A stretch of 64,000 nt of DNA from Neomegalonema sp. Its GTDB lineage: Bacteria > Pseudomonadota > Alphaproteobacteria > Rhodobacterales > Rhodobacteraceae. The notes beneath the pieces were generated by a model. That model saw only the letters and a list, made by a program, of their open reading frames with translations, searched no databases and had not been told where the DNA came from. Shown one piece after another: positions 43,383-52,169 of this stretch. The stretch lies in assembly GCF_028688855.1 (NCBI RefSeq), contig NZ_JAQTXI010000004.1, positions 124,001-188,000 on the forward strand, given 5' to 3'. The number at the start of each line of letters is the position of its first letter. Position 1 is the stretch's first letter. A program made the position numbers and the translations under genes.

Positions 43383-44285
43383 ATGCCGTTCTGGCGTCTG
43401 AAGACGAACATTCACAGCCTGAGCGCGGCCCTGGTCGCCGGACTGGCCGGAGCTCTCGCGGCCGGCCCCGCCGCCGCCGTCGACGTCATGCCCGCCGATT
43501 ACACCGTTCTCCCCTCCGGGACGAACGCGGCGCTGATCTACGGGCAATACACGACCGCCGGAAAACTGCACGTCGAGGGAGCCGGCGAAGTCCCCGATTC
43601 CAGACTCGACACGGCCGTCGGCATCGCCCGTCTGCTGCATTACTCCGATCTCGACGGACTCCCCTTCGCCGTCCAGGCCATCCTGCCTTTCGGCGGACTC
43701 ACGGAAGCCCGGATCGGCGGCGCCGACCTCGAGACGGAGAACGGAGTCGGAGACCTCACCCTCGGACTCACCGTCTGGCCGCTCAACACCAGCGGGCCTT
43801 ACGGGACCACCCTCGGCGTGACCACCTATGTCGCCCTGCCGACCGGCGACCACAGCGGAACGCCGGGGACTCTGAGCCTCGGCTCGGGCTCCTTCAACAT
43901 CACGCCGCAGATCGGGCTTGTCCAGGGCCTCGGCGGCTCCCTCTTCCTCGACGCCACCGCCGACATGACCTTCCGCCAGGATCATGACCATTTCGGAGTC
44001 GAGCATTCCCGCGATCCCTCGACCCAGCTTCAGGCCTATCTGCGCTATCAGACCTCGCCCTCCACCTCCTTCTCCCTCGGCTATTCGGGGCTCTTCGGCG
44101 GCGAGGACTACGTCGACGGCGTCTATCAGGGCACCAAGACGCGCTCCGATCAGGTGCGCCTCTTCGCCGCCACGATGCTCTCTCCGACCGTGCAGATTCA
44201 GGGCATGCTCGCCACGGACCTGCGGACGGAGGGCGGCTTCGAACAGGACGTGGTCGGCACCATCCGTCTGATGAAGCTCTTCTGA
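43383..44285 (+). CDS. Outer-membrane beta-barrel transporter family protein (phenol-degradation 'MetA' type)
   Basis: This is a 300-residue protein. A signal peptide ends near residue 33 (AAGPAAAVD). The body is a predicted 12-14-strand barrel with the MetA-pathway transporter pattern (GVGDLTLGLTVWPL, GTTLGVTTYVALPTGDH, ITPQIGLVQGLG, TSFSLGYSGLFGG). Family members are thought to take up hydrophobic compounds, but evidence is thin. Start 43383 has GGGAGG 5 bases upstream; a longer frame is rejected. Its C-terminal Phe (MKLF) fits outer-membrane insertion. Confidence 0.82.
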   Translation: MPFWRLKTNIHSLSAALVAGLAGALAAGPAAAVDVMPADYTVLPSGTNAALIYGQYTTAGKLHVEGAGEVPDSRLDTAVGIARLLHYSDLDGLPFAVQAILPFGGLTEARIGGADLETENGVGDLTLGLTVWPLNTSGPYGTTLGVTTYVALPTGDHSGTPGTLSLGSGSFNITPQIGLVQGLGGSLFLDATADMTFRQDHDHFGVEHSRDPSTQLQAYLRYQTSPSTSFSLGYSGLFGGEDYVDGVYQGTKTRSDQVRLFAATMLSPTVQIQGMLATDLRTEGGFEQDVVGTIRLMKLF

Positions 44286-44298
44286 GGCCTCGGCCTCA
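44283..44298. repeat. Perfect 7-bp inverted repeat at the stop codon
   Basis: TGAGGCC-TC-GGCCTCA begins at the stop codon itself. Together with the next hairpin it may end transcription of the outer-membrane protein gene. Confidence 0.4.
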
Positions 44299-44315
44299 CG
44301 ACCGACGAACCGGAA

Positions 44316-44343
44316 GGCGGCCTCCCTCAGGGCGGGCCGCCTC
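44316..44343 (+). terminator. Hairpin terminator after the outer-membrane protein gene
   Basis: AGGCGGCC (44316-44323) pairs with GGCCGCCT (44336-44343), an 8-bp GC-rich stem, followed by CCCCTCCTGTTTCG. It lies 31 bases past the stop and 120 bases before the antiporter gene. Confidence 0.6.
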
Positions 44344-44465
44344 CCCTCCTGTTTCGCGCCGACTTCGCGGCTCTTGCGGTTTGCGCAGCCTTCGCCATTC
44401 TGACGCCCCGAATCGCCTGCGGGAAATCCTCCGCGCAGGCGTCGAAGATCCAGAAAGGCTGAAAA

Positions 44466-46250
44466 ATGGCTGACCCGGTTTCCGCCACGGCCGAGGCTGC
44501 GGCGCATCATGGCGTCGATCTGCTTCCGGTCGTGGCGCTTCTGGCGGCGGCGGTGGTCGCCGTTCCCCTCTTCCGACGTCTCGGACTCGGCTCGGTGCTG
44601 GGATACCTCGCGGCGGGTCTGGCCATAGGCCCCTACGGGCTCGGCCTCTTCCACGATCCTCAGGCGATCATCCATGTCGCCGAACTGGGCGTGGTGCTCT
44701 TCCTCTTCGCCATCGGGCTGGAGATGCAGCCCTCGCGGCTCTGGGCCATGCGCGGCGAGATCTTTGGACTCGGCCTGACCCAGGTCGGCCTCGCCATCGT
44801 GGTCCTGATCTGGGTGGGGATCGCGCTCGGCTATCCCGTCGCGGCCAGCTTCGTCGCGGGGACCGGATTCGTGCTGACCTCCACCGCCATCGTCATGCAG
44901 ATGCTCGCCGAACGCGGCGAGATGGCCCAGCCCAAGGGAAGGCGCATCATCGCCATCCTGCTGCTGGAGGATCTGGCCATCGTGCCCCTGCTGGCGATGG
45001 TCGCCTTTCTCGCGCCGGGCGGCGAGGCCGTCACGCTGACGGATCGTCTGGTCTCGGTGGCCGTCGGGCTGACCGCCATCGCGGCGCTGGTGCTGGTCGG
45101 GCGCTATCTGCTCGATCCCGCCCTGAGGCTGCTGGCGCGCTTCGGCGTCCGCGAGATCATGACGGCCGCCGCGCTGCTCGTGGCGCTGGGCGCGGCGGTG
45201 CTCATGCAGGAAGGCGGGCTCTCCATGGCCATGGGCGCCTTCCTCGCGGGGGTGCTGCTGTCGGAATCCTCCTTCCGCCACCAGCTTGAGGCCGATGTGG
45301 AGCCTTTCCGGGGGCTGCTGCTCGGGTTGTTCTTCCTCGGGGTGGGCATGGCGCTCGACCTCAGGGTGATCGCCGCGAACTGGACCGTCATCGCGATCAG
45401 CGTGCCCGCCTTCATGCTGCTCAAGATGCTGGTCATCTATGGCGTGGCCCGGCTCTTCAAGGCGGATCGGGAGGAATCCCTGGAGCGCGCCGTCCTGATG
45501 GCTCAGGGCGGAGAATTCGCCTTCGTGCTCTACGCCGCCGCGACGCAGTTCGGCGTCCTCACCCCGGACTGGAACGCCAATCTGACTGCGATCATCATCA
45601 TCTCCATGGCGCTGACTCCGCTGATGATCATGCTCCACGCCCGCTACGCCCCGAAGGCCGCCCCCTCCATGGAGGGCGTCGAGGAGGCGAAGGGACTTTC
45701 CGGGCGCGTGCTGGTGATCGGATTCGGGCGCTTCGGCCAGATCGTCAGTCAACCGCTGCTGGCGCGCGGACATTCGCTCTCGATCATCGAGACCAATGCG
45801 CAGGCCATCCGCGACGCCGGAGACTTCGGCTTCAAGATCTGGTACGGCGACGGCTCCCGCATGGACATCCTGCACGCCGCCGGCGCCGGACAGGCCAGTC
45901 TGATCATCGCCGCCGCCGGAGATCCCGCCGCCGTCACCCGCATCGTGGAGCTGGCGCGGCACGAGTTCCCCATGGTCCCGGTGCTGGCCCGCGCCTTCGA
46001 CCGCGAACACGCCCTGAAGCTGGTCGCCCTGGGGGCGGAATACCAGATCCGCGAGACCTTCGAATCCGCCCTCTCCATGGGCCACGAAGCGCTTCTGCGG
46101 CTCGGCGAGACCCCCGAGGAGGCCGCGCAGGTGCTCGCGGAGGTCCGCGCCCGCGATTCCGACCGCTTCGCGCTGGAGGTCGTCGGGGGGCTGGATGCGG
46201 GGCGCGTCATGATCCTCGGCAACGCCGGACAGCCGCAGGCCGCCCACTGA
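44466..46250 (+). CDS. Kef-type monovalent cation:proton antiporter (CPA2) with RCK/TrkA-N domain
   Basis: This is a 594-residue protein. About 12 membrane helices occupy residues 18-395 (GYLAAGLAIGPYGLGL; FLFAIGLEM; ILLLEDLAIVPLL, with the Glu-Asp of the CPA2 ion site). A Rossmann RCK domain follows (VLVIGFGRFGQIVSQPLL; WYGDGSRMDILHAAGA). It probably exports K+ for H+. AAAGG lies 9 bases before the ATG. Unlike E. coli KefB/C there is no KefF/KefG ancillary gene next to it. Converges with modC. Confidence 0.93.
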   Translation: MADPVSATAEAAAHHGVDLLPVVALLAAAVVAVPLFRRLGLGSVLGYLAAGLAIGPYGLGLFHDPQAIIHVAELGVVLFLFAIGLEMQPSRLWAMRGEIFGLGLTQVGLAIVVLIWVGIALGYPVAASFVAGTGFVLTSTAIVMQMLAERGEMAQPKGRRIIAILLLEDLAIVPLLAMVAFLAPGGEAVTLTDRLVSVAVGLTAIAALVLVGRYLLDPALRLLARFGVREIMTAAALLVALGAAVLMQEGGLSMAMGAFLAGVLLSESSFRHQLEADVEPFRGLLLGLFFLGVGMALDLRVIAANWTVIAISVPAFMLLKMLVIYGVARLFKADREESLERAVLMAQGGEFAFVLYAAATQFGVLTPDWNANLTAIIIISMALTPLMIMLHARYAPKAAPSMEGVEEAKGLSGRVLVIGFGRFGQIVSQPLLARGHSLSIIETNAQAIRDAGDFGFKIWYGDGSRMDILHAAGAGQASLIIAAAGDPAAVTRIVELARHEFPMVPVLARAFDREHALKLVALGAEYQIRETFESALSMGHEALLRLGETPEEAAQVLAEVRARDSDRFALEVVGGLDAGRVMILGNAGQPQAAH

Positions 46251-46267
46251 TCAGGGCGACCCGGCCC

Positions 46268-47374
46268 TCACGCGGAAGGCCCGGGCCCCTCCATGGAGTC
46301 CAGGGCCGCCGCCTTGACGAGGGCGAAGACCGCTTCGCCCTCCTTCAGATCCATCTCGGCCGCCGCGAGCCGCGTCAGACGGGCGCGCAGGACGCCGCCG
46401 CCCTCCAGAGCCAGCCGCGCCTCGACGAAGGGGCCTCCCGTCGCCTCCAGAGCCTGGATGCGGACAGGCAGGGCGTTGCGGATCGAAATGTCTCCCTGCG
46501 CAAGATCGGCCAGCGGCAGGCGGGCGAGCGCCACATCCGCGGCGGCGATCCTCAGCCGCAGAGGCGCGCCCTCGGGCGGCGCGGCCTCGACCGGAACCCG
46601 CAGAAGCGTCCCGCCGCCCAGATCCACGTCGAGGATCTGGTAGTCCGGATCGTAGCGCCCCGCCCTGCCCTCCAGAGCCGCGCCGGATTCGACCTCTGGC
46701 CCCAGAGCCGCAGGCGGAACCCGCGCGAAGACCTCCAGAGGCGGGCCGGAATCGTAGATCTCTCCGTCGCGCATGAGGATCAGCCCCTCGGAGAGCCGCA
46801 AGGCCTCCTCGACGGCGTGGGTCACGTAGAGCACGGGGATTCCGAAACGGCGCGGCAGATCGGCGATCAGCGGCAGGATCGCCGCCTTGCGCGCCCGGTC
46901 GAGGGCAGAAAGCGGCTCGTCCATGAGCATCAGCCGGGGGCGGGTCAGCAGGGCGCGGCCTATCGCGACGCGCTGGCGCTCGCCGCCGGAGAGGGTTTCG
47001 GGGCGGCGCTTGAGCAAGGGCCCCAGATCCATCCGCGAGACGACCTCCTCCCAAGCGATGGGCGAACCGTCTCTGGGCGCGCGCCGCCAGGCGTAGAGGA
47101 GGTTCCGCTCCACGCTGAGATGCGGGAAAAGCCTTGCGTCCTGAAAGACATAGCCCACCGGCAGGGCGTGGGGCGGACGCCCCATCCATTCCTCGCCGTC
47201 GAGCTTCAGCGAGCCCCGCGCCTCGGGCTCGAAGCCCGCGATCAGACGCAGCAGCGTGGTTTTCCCCGAGCCGCTCGGGCCGAAGAGCGTCGTCACGCCC
47301 GACAGCGCGAAGCTCCCCTGCGCCGCGAGCCGGAAGCTCGGGCGCGTGAGGGTCAGATCCAGATCCAGCCGCAT
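46268..47374 (-). CDS. modC: Molybdate ABC transporter ATP-binding subunit
   Basis: This is a 368-residue protein. ATPase domain: Walker A GPSGSGKTT, signature LSGGERQRVAIGRALL, Walker B RLMLMDEPLSALD, His-switch VTHAVEEA. The C-terminal 130 residues form a Mop/TOBE domain (DISIRNALPVRIQALEATGGPFVEARLAL), the family's molybdate-sensing tail. Order modA-modB-modC on one strand is standard. Its ATG overlaps the modB stop (TGATG). The frame is open upstream through modB, but that is not a fusion. Confidence 0.96.
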   Translation of the reverse strand: MRLDLDLTLTRPSFRLAAQGSFALSGVTTLFGPSGSGKTTLLRLIAGFEPEARGSLKLDGEEWMGRPPHALPVGYVFQDARLFPHLSVERNLLYAWRRAPRDGSPIAWEEVVSRMDLGPLLKRRPETLSGGERQRVAIGRALLTRPRLMLMDEPLSALDRARKAAILPLIADLPRRFGIPVLYVTHAVEEALRLSEGLILMRDGEIYDSGPPLEVFARVPPAALGPEVESGAALEGRAGRYDPDYQILDVDLGGGTLLRVPVEAAPPEGAPLRLRIAAADVALARLPLADLAQGDISIRNALPVRIQALEATGGPFVEARLALEGGGVLRARLTRLAAAEMDLKEGEAVFALVKAAALDSMEGPGPSA

Positions 47375-48051
47375 CAGGCCCTCATGCTGCGAAAGCGCCC
47401 GTTGAGCAGGGCCACCGTCAGAAGGATGCAGAAGGAGACCAGCAGAAGCCCTCCCGCGAGACGATGGGCGGCGGCGTAGTCGAGGCTCTCCACATGCTCG
47501 AAGAGCGCCATGGAGATCACCCGCGTGCGCCCCGGAATGTTCCCGCCCACCATGAGCAGCACCCCGAATTCTCCGAGGCAATGCGCGAAGACCAGAGCCC
47601 CCGCCGTGGCGTATCCGCGCCCCGCCATGGGAGCGGCCACGGTCAGGAAGGCGTCGAGCGGACGGGCCCTCAGGCTTGCGGCGGCCTCCATGGGGCCGCG
47701 CCCCACCGCCTCGAAGGCGTTCTGGAGCGGCTGCACCGCGAAGGGCAGGCTGTAGATCAGCGAGGCCAGCAGGAGCCCGTGGAAGGAGAAGGCCAGAGTC
47801 CCCCCCGTGCGCTCCAGCCACCAGCCGCCGAGCAGGCTGTTGGGACTCATCAGCAGAAGCAGATAGAACCCCAGAGCCGTCGGCGGCAGCACCAGAGGCA
47901 GCGCCACCACCGCCTCGACCGGAGCGCGCCAACGCCCCTTCGCCCGCGAGAGCCGCCAAGCCAGAGGCGTGGCGATCACCAGCAGGATCAGGGTCGTCAG
48001 CGCCGCGAGCCGCGCCGTCAGCCAGACGGCGCTCCAGTCGCTCGCGCTCAT
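47374..48051 (-). CDS. modB: Molybdate ABC transporter permease
   Basis: This is a 225-residue protein with five to six membrane helices. The EAA-type contact motif is AAASLRARPLDAFLTVAAPMAGRG, and LPLVLPPTALGFYLLLLM and FAHCLGEFGVLLMVGGNIPGRTRVISMALFEHVE are ModB hallmarks. Overlaps modA by 4 and modC by 1 base. Confidence 0.96.
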   Translation of the reverse strand: MSASDWSAVWLTARLAALTTLILLVIATPLAWRLSRAKGRWRAPVEAVVALPLVLPPTALGFYLLLLMSPNSLLGGWWLERTGGTLAFSFHGLLLASLIYSLPFAVQPLQNAFEAVGRGPMEAAASLRARPLDAFLTVAAPMAGRGYATAGALVFAHCLGEFGVLLMVGGNIPGRTRVISMALFEHVESLDYAAAHRLAGGLLLVSFCILLTVALLNGRFRSMRA

Positions 48052-48878
48052 TGGGCGGGTTCAAGCTCGAGCTCGGGCTCCTGGAGGGCGGGCTCCTCGG
48101 CCAGTTCGTAGCCGAAGCGCTCGATGATGGCGTGGGCGCTCGGAGCGCCGCGCAGATATTCGACGAATTCGCGTCCGGCGGGGGTGTCCTTGATGAGGAT
48201 CGCGTCCTGACGAATGGGCGCGTACATCTCCTTCGGAGGCAGCCAGAGGCTCCCCTGATCGACGAACTTGCCCTCCTTCACCTGCGACAACGCGATGAAG
48301 CCCATGTCCGCGGCGCCGCTGGCGACCGAGGCGAAGGCCTCGCCGATGCTGTTGCCCTGAGCGATCCTGCCTTCAAGATCGGCGGTCAGGCCGAGATTCC
48401 CGATGACCTCCATGGCGGCGGCGCCATAGGGGGCGGTCTTGGGATTGGCGATGGAGACCAGACGCGCGGCCTTCAGCCCCGCCGCCCCGAGCTCGACCTT
48501 CTCGCGGGGCGTCCAGACCGCAAGCGTGCCGATGGCGTAGGTGAAGCGCGTGCCCGCCACGCCCAGACCTTCCTTCTCCAGAAGCTCCGGACGCTCGTCG
48601 TCGGCGGAGAGGAAGGCGTCGAAGGGGGCGCCCTCGCGGATCTGGGTGGTCAGGCCGCCGCTCGCGCCGAAGGCCGGGACCACGGTGTGTCCGGTCTCCT
48701 TGTGGAAGTCCTCCGCGAGGACCTCCATGGCGCCCTTGAAGTTGGCGGCCACCGCCACGGTGAGCGTCGCCGGAGCGACCTCCACGGGAGCGGGGCGCGG
48801 CGCCTCCTGAGCGAAGGCGGATTGGGCGAAGATGGGCAGGCCGACCAGAGCGGCGGCCAGAAGAGGGGCGAACTTCAT
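48048..48878 (-). CDS. modA: Periplasmic molybdate-binding protein
   Basis: This is a 276-residue protein with a signal peptide (to about 23, SAFAQ) and the ModA fold: LTVAVAANFKGAMEVLAEDFHKETGHTVVPAFGASGGLTTQI, GAPFDAFLSADDERPELLEKEGL, and the anion-binding region GNSIGEAFASVASGAADMGFIALSQ. It captures molybdate or tungstate. AAGGAGTC sits 8 bases before ATG 48878. A Glu-rich C-terminal tail (EEPALQEPELELEPAQ) is unusual. The gene starts 32 bases after a LysR gene on the same strand. Confidence 0.95.
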   Translation of the reverse strand: MKFAPLLAAALVGLPIFAQSAFAQEAPRPAPVEVAPATLTVAVAANFKGAMEVLAEDFHKETGHTVVPAFGASGGLTTQIREGAPFDAFLSADDERPELLEKEGLGVAGTRFTYAIGTLAVWTPREKVELGAAGLKAARLVSIANPKTAPYGAAAMEVIGNLGLTADLEGRIAQGNSIGEAFASVASGAADMGFIALSQVKEGKFVDQGSLWLPPKEMYAPIRQDAILIKDTPAGREFVEYLRGAPSAHAIIERFGYELAEEPALQEPELELEPAQ

Positions 48879-48910
48879 CGCAGGACTCCTTGAGAAAGGC
48901 GTGAGCTTGT

Positions 48911-49837
48911 TCATTCGGCGGCTCTCGGCGCGGCGGAGGCTTCGAGGCGGCCTTCGAAATCCGCCTCCTCGACGCAGCTGCGCAAGGCCTCGGCCATGGG
49001 CGTCTGGGGCGAGCGCTCGGCCAGGACCAGCCCGACCATGTGGCGACGCGGCGTCTCGGCCATCTCGCGGAGCGCCAGCCCTCCGGCCTCGCCGAAGACG
49101 AAGCGGAAGGCTTGCGGGACGATGGCGCACCAGGGCCCCGCCCGCAGATGCGAGGCCACTCCGAGAAAACTGTTGCAGGTGATCTTCGGCCGCAGCTCCA
49201 CTCCGAGATCTCCCGCCACCTCGTCGAGGATGCGGCGATGCTTCATCTCCTCGCGCAGGAGGCAGAGGGGTTGGGCGGCGGCCTCGGCCCATCCGACGAT
49301 CCGGCGCTCCGCCAGAGGATGCTCCGCGCGGCAGGCGAAGAGATAGCGCTCGCGGTAGAGCGGAAACTCGCGGAGGTTCTCCTCGGGCGCCTGGTCGAGA
49401 TAGGTCACGCCGCCGTCGATCTCGAAGGCCTCCAGCGCCCGGCGCAGCGCCTGGAAGGACATCGAACGGATCTCCAGACCCGCCAGAGGATTGCGCCGCG
49501 CGAAGCTCTCCGAGATCAGCGAGATCATCGGCATGGCGGCGGGAATCACGCCCAGACGCAGCGTTCCGGTCAGGCCGCCCCGCGCGCCCCTCAGATCCTC
49601 GTGGAGGCTGTCGTGATCCGCGAGGATCCGTCGGCTCCAGCGGAGCAGCTTCTCGCCTTCGGGCGTCAGCGCCGTGAAGCGGTGCCCCCGGATCACCAGC
49701 GCGAGATTCAGATCCTCCTCCAGCTTGCGGATCGCCTGAGACAGCGTGGGCTGCGAGACGCCGCAGGTCTCGGCGGCGCGGCCGAAATGCCGCTCGTCGG
49801 CGAGGACCACGAAGAATCTCAGATGCCGGATGAGCAT
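48911..49837 (-). CDS. LysR-family regulator in the modABC unit, divergent from fpr
   Basis: This is a 308-residue protein. wHTH: LIRHLRFFVVLADERHFGRAAETCGVSQPTLSQAIRKLEEDLN; effector domain from GTLRLGVIPAAMPM. ATG 49837 has GGAAGG 7 bases upstream; the longer frame is rejected. It is followed 32 bases later by modA, so both could share a transcript. It is divergent from fpr, and an 8-bp LysR-type operator lies between. In Pseudomonas the LysR FinR controls the divergent fpr gene in the same way. It is a close paralogue of the LysR at 36811. Confidence 0.94.
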   Translation of the reverse strand: MLIRHLRFFVVLADERHFGRAAETCGVSQPTLSQAIRKLEEDLNLALVIRGHRFTALTPEGEKLLRWSRRILADHDSLHEDLRGARGGLTGTLRLGVIPAAMPMISLISESFARRNPLAGLEIRSMSFQALRRALEAFEIDGGVTYLDQAPEENLREFPLYRERYLFACRAEHPLAERRIVGWAEAAAQPLCLLREEMKHRRILDEVAGDLGVELRPKITCNSFLGVASHLRAGPWCAIVPQAFRFVFGEAGGLALREMAETPRRHMVGLVLAERSPQTPMAEALRSCVEEADFEGRLEASAAPRAAE

Positions 49838-50300
49838 GGTTCCGCCTTCCTGCGCCGGAACGGCGCTCCGGCGTCCGGGCCGGACGCCGCGCGAGCCCGG
49901 ATCCGCCCTCTCCGCGCAAGGCGGCTTCCTGCGGTCTGGCGCGTCGAGCATAGGCGATTCCTATCATGCCGCAGGAAAACGACGCGGAATCCTCCGCGCT
50001 TCGCCCCTTGCTGCGGCATGTGGGAGAAACAATCAATCTTATTGATTGAAGCGATAAATCAATTGATATTTCCTATCGAGCCCGGAGCCTCGCCCCGCAA
50101 GGCGGCGCTCCGGCCTCCGGAAAGGCCCGCCCCAGGCCGCGCGGACGCGATCAGCACGAAACCGAATTCGGTTATGCCGAAAAATCCGCTTGTTCCGCGC
50201 CGCCGAAAGGAGGATTCACTCCGTCTTGTCGCCATGGCGGCGGATGTCGCCTGATCCTTGTACCCGATCTTCGTCATCGTCTCTGCCCAAGGACTTCCTC
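49838..50300. promoter_or_regulatory. 463-bp divergent LysR/fpr regulatory region with LysR-type operator
   Basis: At 50030-50048, CAATCAAT-CTT-ATTGATTG is a perfect 8-bp inverted repeat with a 3-base spacer. It fits the LysR T-N11-A rule. A second dyad ATCAATTGAT lies at 50058-50067, 9 bases further. The AT-rich core contrasts with flanking GC-rich DNA. Together these are the likely binding site for the LysR protein and the fpr promoter. The 49850-50000 part contains nothing convincing. Confidence 0.65.
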
Positions 50301-51107
50301 ATGACCATCGCCGCTCCGATCTCCGGCCACCCGATCCCCGCAGGCGTCCACGCCGAGCGGATCCTCTCCGTCCGGCATTACACGGACCGGCTCTTCTCCT
50401 TCCGGGCGACGCGGCCCGCCTCCTTCCGGTTCCGCTCGGGCGAATTCGTGATGATCGGCCTGCCCAACGCGCCCAAGCCCGTCTTCCGGGCCTATTCCAT
50501 CGCCAGCCCCGCCTGGGACGAAGAACTCGAATTCTACTCCATCAAGGTTCCGGACGGCCCTCTGACGAGCCATCTCCAGAAGATCCAGCCCGGCGACACG
50601 CTGCTGCTGCGTCCCAAGACCACCGGCACCCTGGTTCTCGACGCCCTGCTGCCGGGACGCCGGCTGTGGATGATCTCCACGGGGACGGGAATCGCGCCCT
50701 TCGCCAGCCTCATGCGCGATCCGGAGACCTACGAGAAATTCGAACAGGTCGTGCTGACCCACACCTGCCGCGACGTCGCCGAACTGGCCTACGGGCTGGA
50801 GCTCTCCCGCGCCCTGGCCGAGGATCCGCTGATCGGCGAACTGGCCCGCGAGCGCTTCCACCACTACCCCGCGACCACCCGCGAGACCTATGAGCGCATG
50901 GGCCGCGTCACGGCGCATATCGAGAGCGGCGAATTGTTCCGCAGCTTCGGGCTCCAGGGCTTCGACCCGGCGCAGGACCGCGTGATGATCTGCGGCTCCA
51001 TCGAACTGAACCGCGACCTCAAGAAGATCCTCGAAGACCTCGGCCTGCGCGAGGGCGCCAACAACGCCCCTGCGGAATTCGTCGTGGAGCGCGCCTTCGT
51101 CGGCTGA
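50301..51107 (+). CDS. fpr: Ferredoxin-NADP+ reductase
   Basis: This is a 268-residue protein with FAD motif RAYSIASPAWDEELEFYSIKV, NADPH motif MISTGTGIAPFASLM, and the terminal EFVVERAFVG. This bacterial subclass-I FPR exchanges electrons between NADPH and ferredoxin or flavodoxin, often in oxidative-stress defence. An in-frame TTG at 50190 is rejected; ATG 50301 has AAGGAC upstream. Divergent from a LysR regulator and followed by a strong bidirectional terminator. Confidence 0.95.
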   Translation: MTIAAPISGHPIPAGVHAERILSVRHYTDRLFSFRATRPASFRFRSGEFVMIGLPNAPKPVFRAYSIASPAWDEELEFYSIKVPDGPLTSHLQKIQPGDTLLLRPKTTGTLVLDALLPGRRLWMISTGTGIAPFASLMRDPETYEKFEQVVLTHTCRDVAELAYGLELSRALAEDPLIGELARERFHHYPATTRETYERMGRVTAHIESGELFRSFGLQGFDPAQDRVMICGSIELNRDLKKILEDLGLREGANNAPAEFVVERAFVG

Positions 51108-51124
51108 CGGCGCAAGGCGACGGA

Positions 51125-51150
51125 CCCTCGCCCCCGGAAGCGGGCGAGGG
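51125..51150. terminator. 9-bp perfect hairpin between convergent fpr and LysR genes
   Basis: CCCTCGCCC (51125-51133) and its exact reverse complement GGGCGAGGG (51142-51150), loop 8 bases. Lies between the fpr stop and the stop of the opposing LysR gene, serving both. Confidence 0.75.
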
Positions 51151-51151
51151 A

Positions 51152-52063
51152 TCAGGCGGATGCCGGAAGGGCCGCGCTCAGGCGGGCCGACGTCCAGTCG
51201 ATGAAGCTCCGCACGCGCGGAGACAACAGACGCGCATGGGGATAGACCATGCGGATCGGCGCGCCCGGCGCCTCGAACTCCCGGAGGATGCGGATCAGGC
51301 TCCCCTCCTCCAGCTCCCGCGCGACCTGGTAATGCAGCAGACGCGCGACGCCTGTCCCCTCCAGGCAGGCCAGACGCGCCGCCCGCGCCTGATTGGTCGA
51401 GAAGACCGCCGGAACCTCCACCGCCAGAGGGGCCCCCGCCTCCCGGAACTCCCAGACCGGGCCCGGCGGATGAAAGACAACCCCGGGGATCTCCCGCAGA
51501 TCCTCCGGACGCCTGATCGGACCGCAGCGGCGCAGAAGCTCCGGCGCGACGCAGACCACGGGCCGGGTCTCGCCCAGACGCGCCGCGATCAGCCCCGAAT
51601 CCGGCATGGGGCCGATGCGGATCGCCAGATCCATCCCCTCCTCCAGCAGATCCACCACCCGATCCAGCAAGGTCAGCTCGACCCGCATCCCCGGATGCGC
51701 GCGCAGAAAGGCGTTGACCGTCGGAGCCGCGTAAAGCGCGCCGAACTCGACGGGCGCCGTCAGACGCAGCAGCCCTCCCGGAGCCGCGCGCCGCGCCTCG
51801 AAGCTCTGCTCCAGGGTCTCGAACTCCCCGAGGATGCGACGGCACCAGGCGAGATATTCCGCGCCCTCGTCGGTCAGGGCGAGGCGGCGCGTGTTGCGGT
51901 TCAGCAGACGCAGCCCCAGAGACCGCTCCAGAGCCGCCAGATTCCGCGCCACCGAAGCGTTGGAGCAGCCGAGCCGCTCGGCGGCGGCGGTCAGGCTGCC
52001 CGCCTCCACGATGCTCAGGAAGGTCTCCATGGCCTTGAGCTTGTCCAGATCCGCAGCCTCCAT
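51152..52063 (-). CDS. LysR-family regulator (CrgA/DmlR-like group)
   Basis: This is a 303-residue protein. wHTH: METFLSIVEAGSLTAAAERLGCSNASVARNLAALERSLGLRLLNRNTRRLALTDEGAEYL, a subgroup that often represses or activates a divergent detoxification gene. The effector domain carries GPMPDSGLIAARLGETRPVVCVAP. The start at 52063 gives a natural N-terminus; upstream in-frame codons are rejected. It is divergent from the glyoxalase-fold and GST genes 106 bases away and probably controls them. Confidence 0.92.
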   Translation of the reverse strand: MEAADLDKLKAMETFLSIVEAGSLTAAAERLGCSNASVARNLAALERSLGLRLLNRNTRRLALTDEGAEYLAWCRRILGEFETLEQSFEARRAAPGGLLRLTAPVEFGALYAAPTVNAFLRAHPGMRVELTLLDRVVDLLEEGMDLAIRIGPMPDSGLIAARLGETRPVVCVAPELLRRCGPIRRPEDLREIPGVVFHPPGPVWEFREAGAPLAVEVPAVFSTNQARAARLACLEGTGVARLLHYQVARELEEGSLIRILREFEAPGAPIRMVYPHARLLSPRVRSFIDWTSARLSAALPASA

Positions 52064-52169
52064 CTCTGCGCCCGACGCAGAAGTCTTCTCCGCGCGGCGG
52101 CGTTTCTCCCGGCGAGGGGATCGGAGAAGAATGGCGCTCATCCGCAGCGGGAAGGCAAGGAGGACGCGC

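Noticed and set aside
46268-48064. A continuous frame suggesting a ModB-ModC fusion.
   Set aside because: The upstream part of that frame is modB antisense to codon logic (a shifted frame); modB itself reads in another frame and ends in TGATG overlap with modC.
50190-50300. TTG start and 37-residue extension of fpr.
   Set aside because: The extension is not family-like and removes the spacing to the LysR operator; ATG 50301 has a ribosome site.
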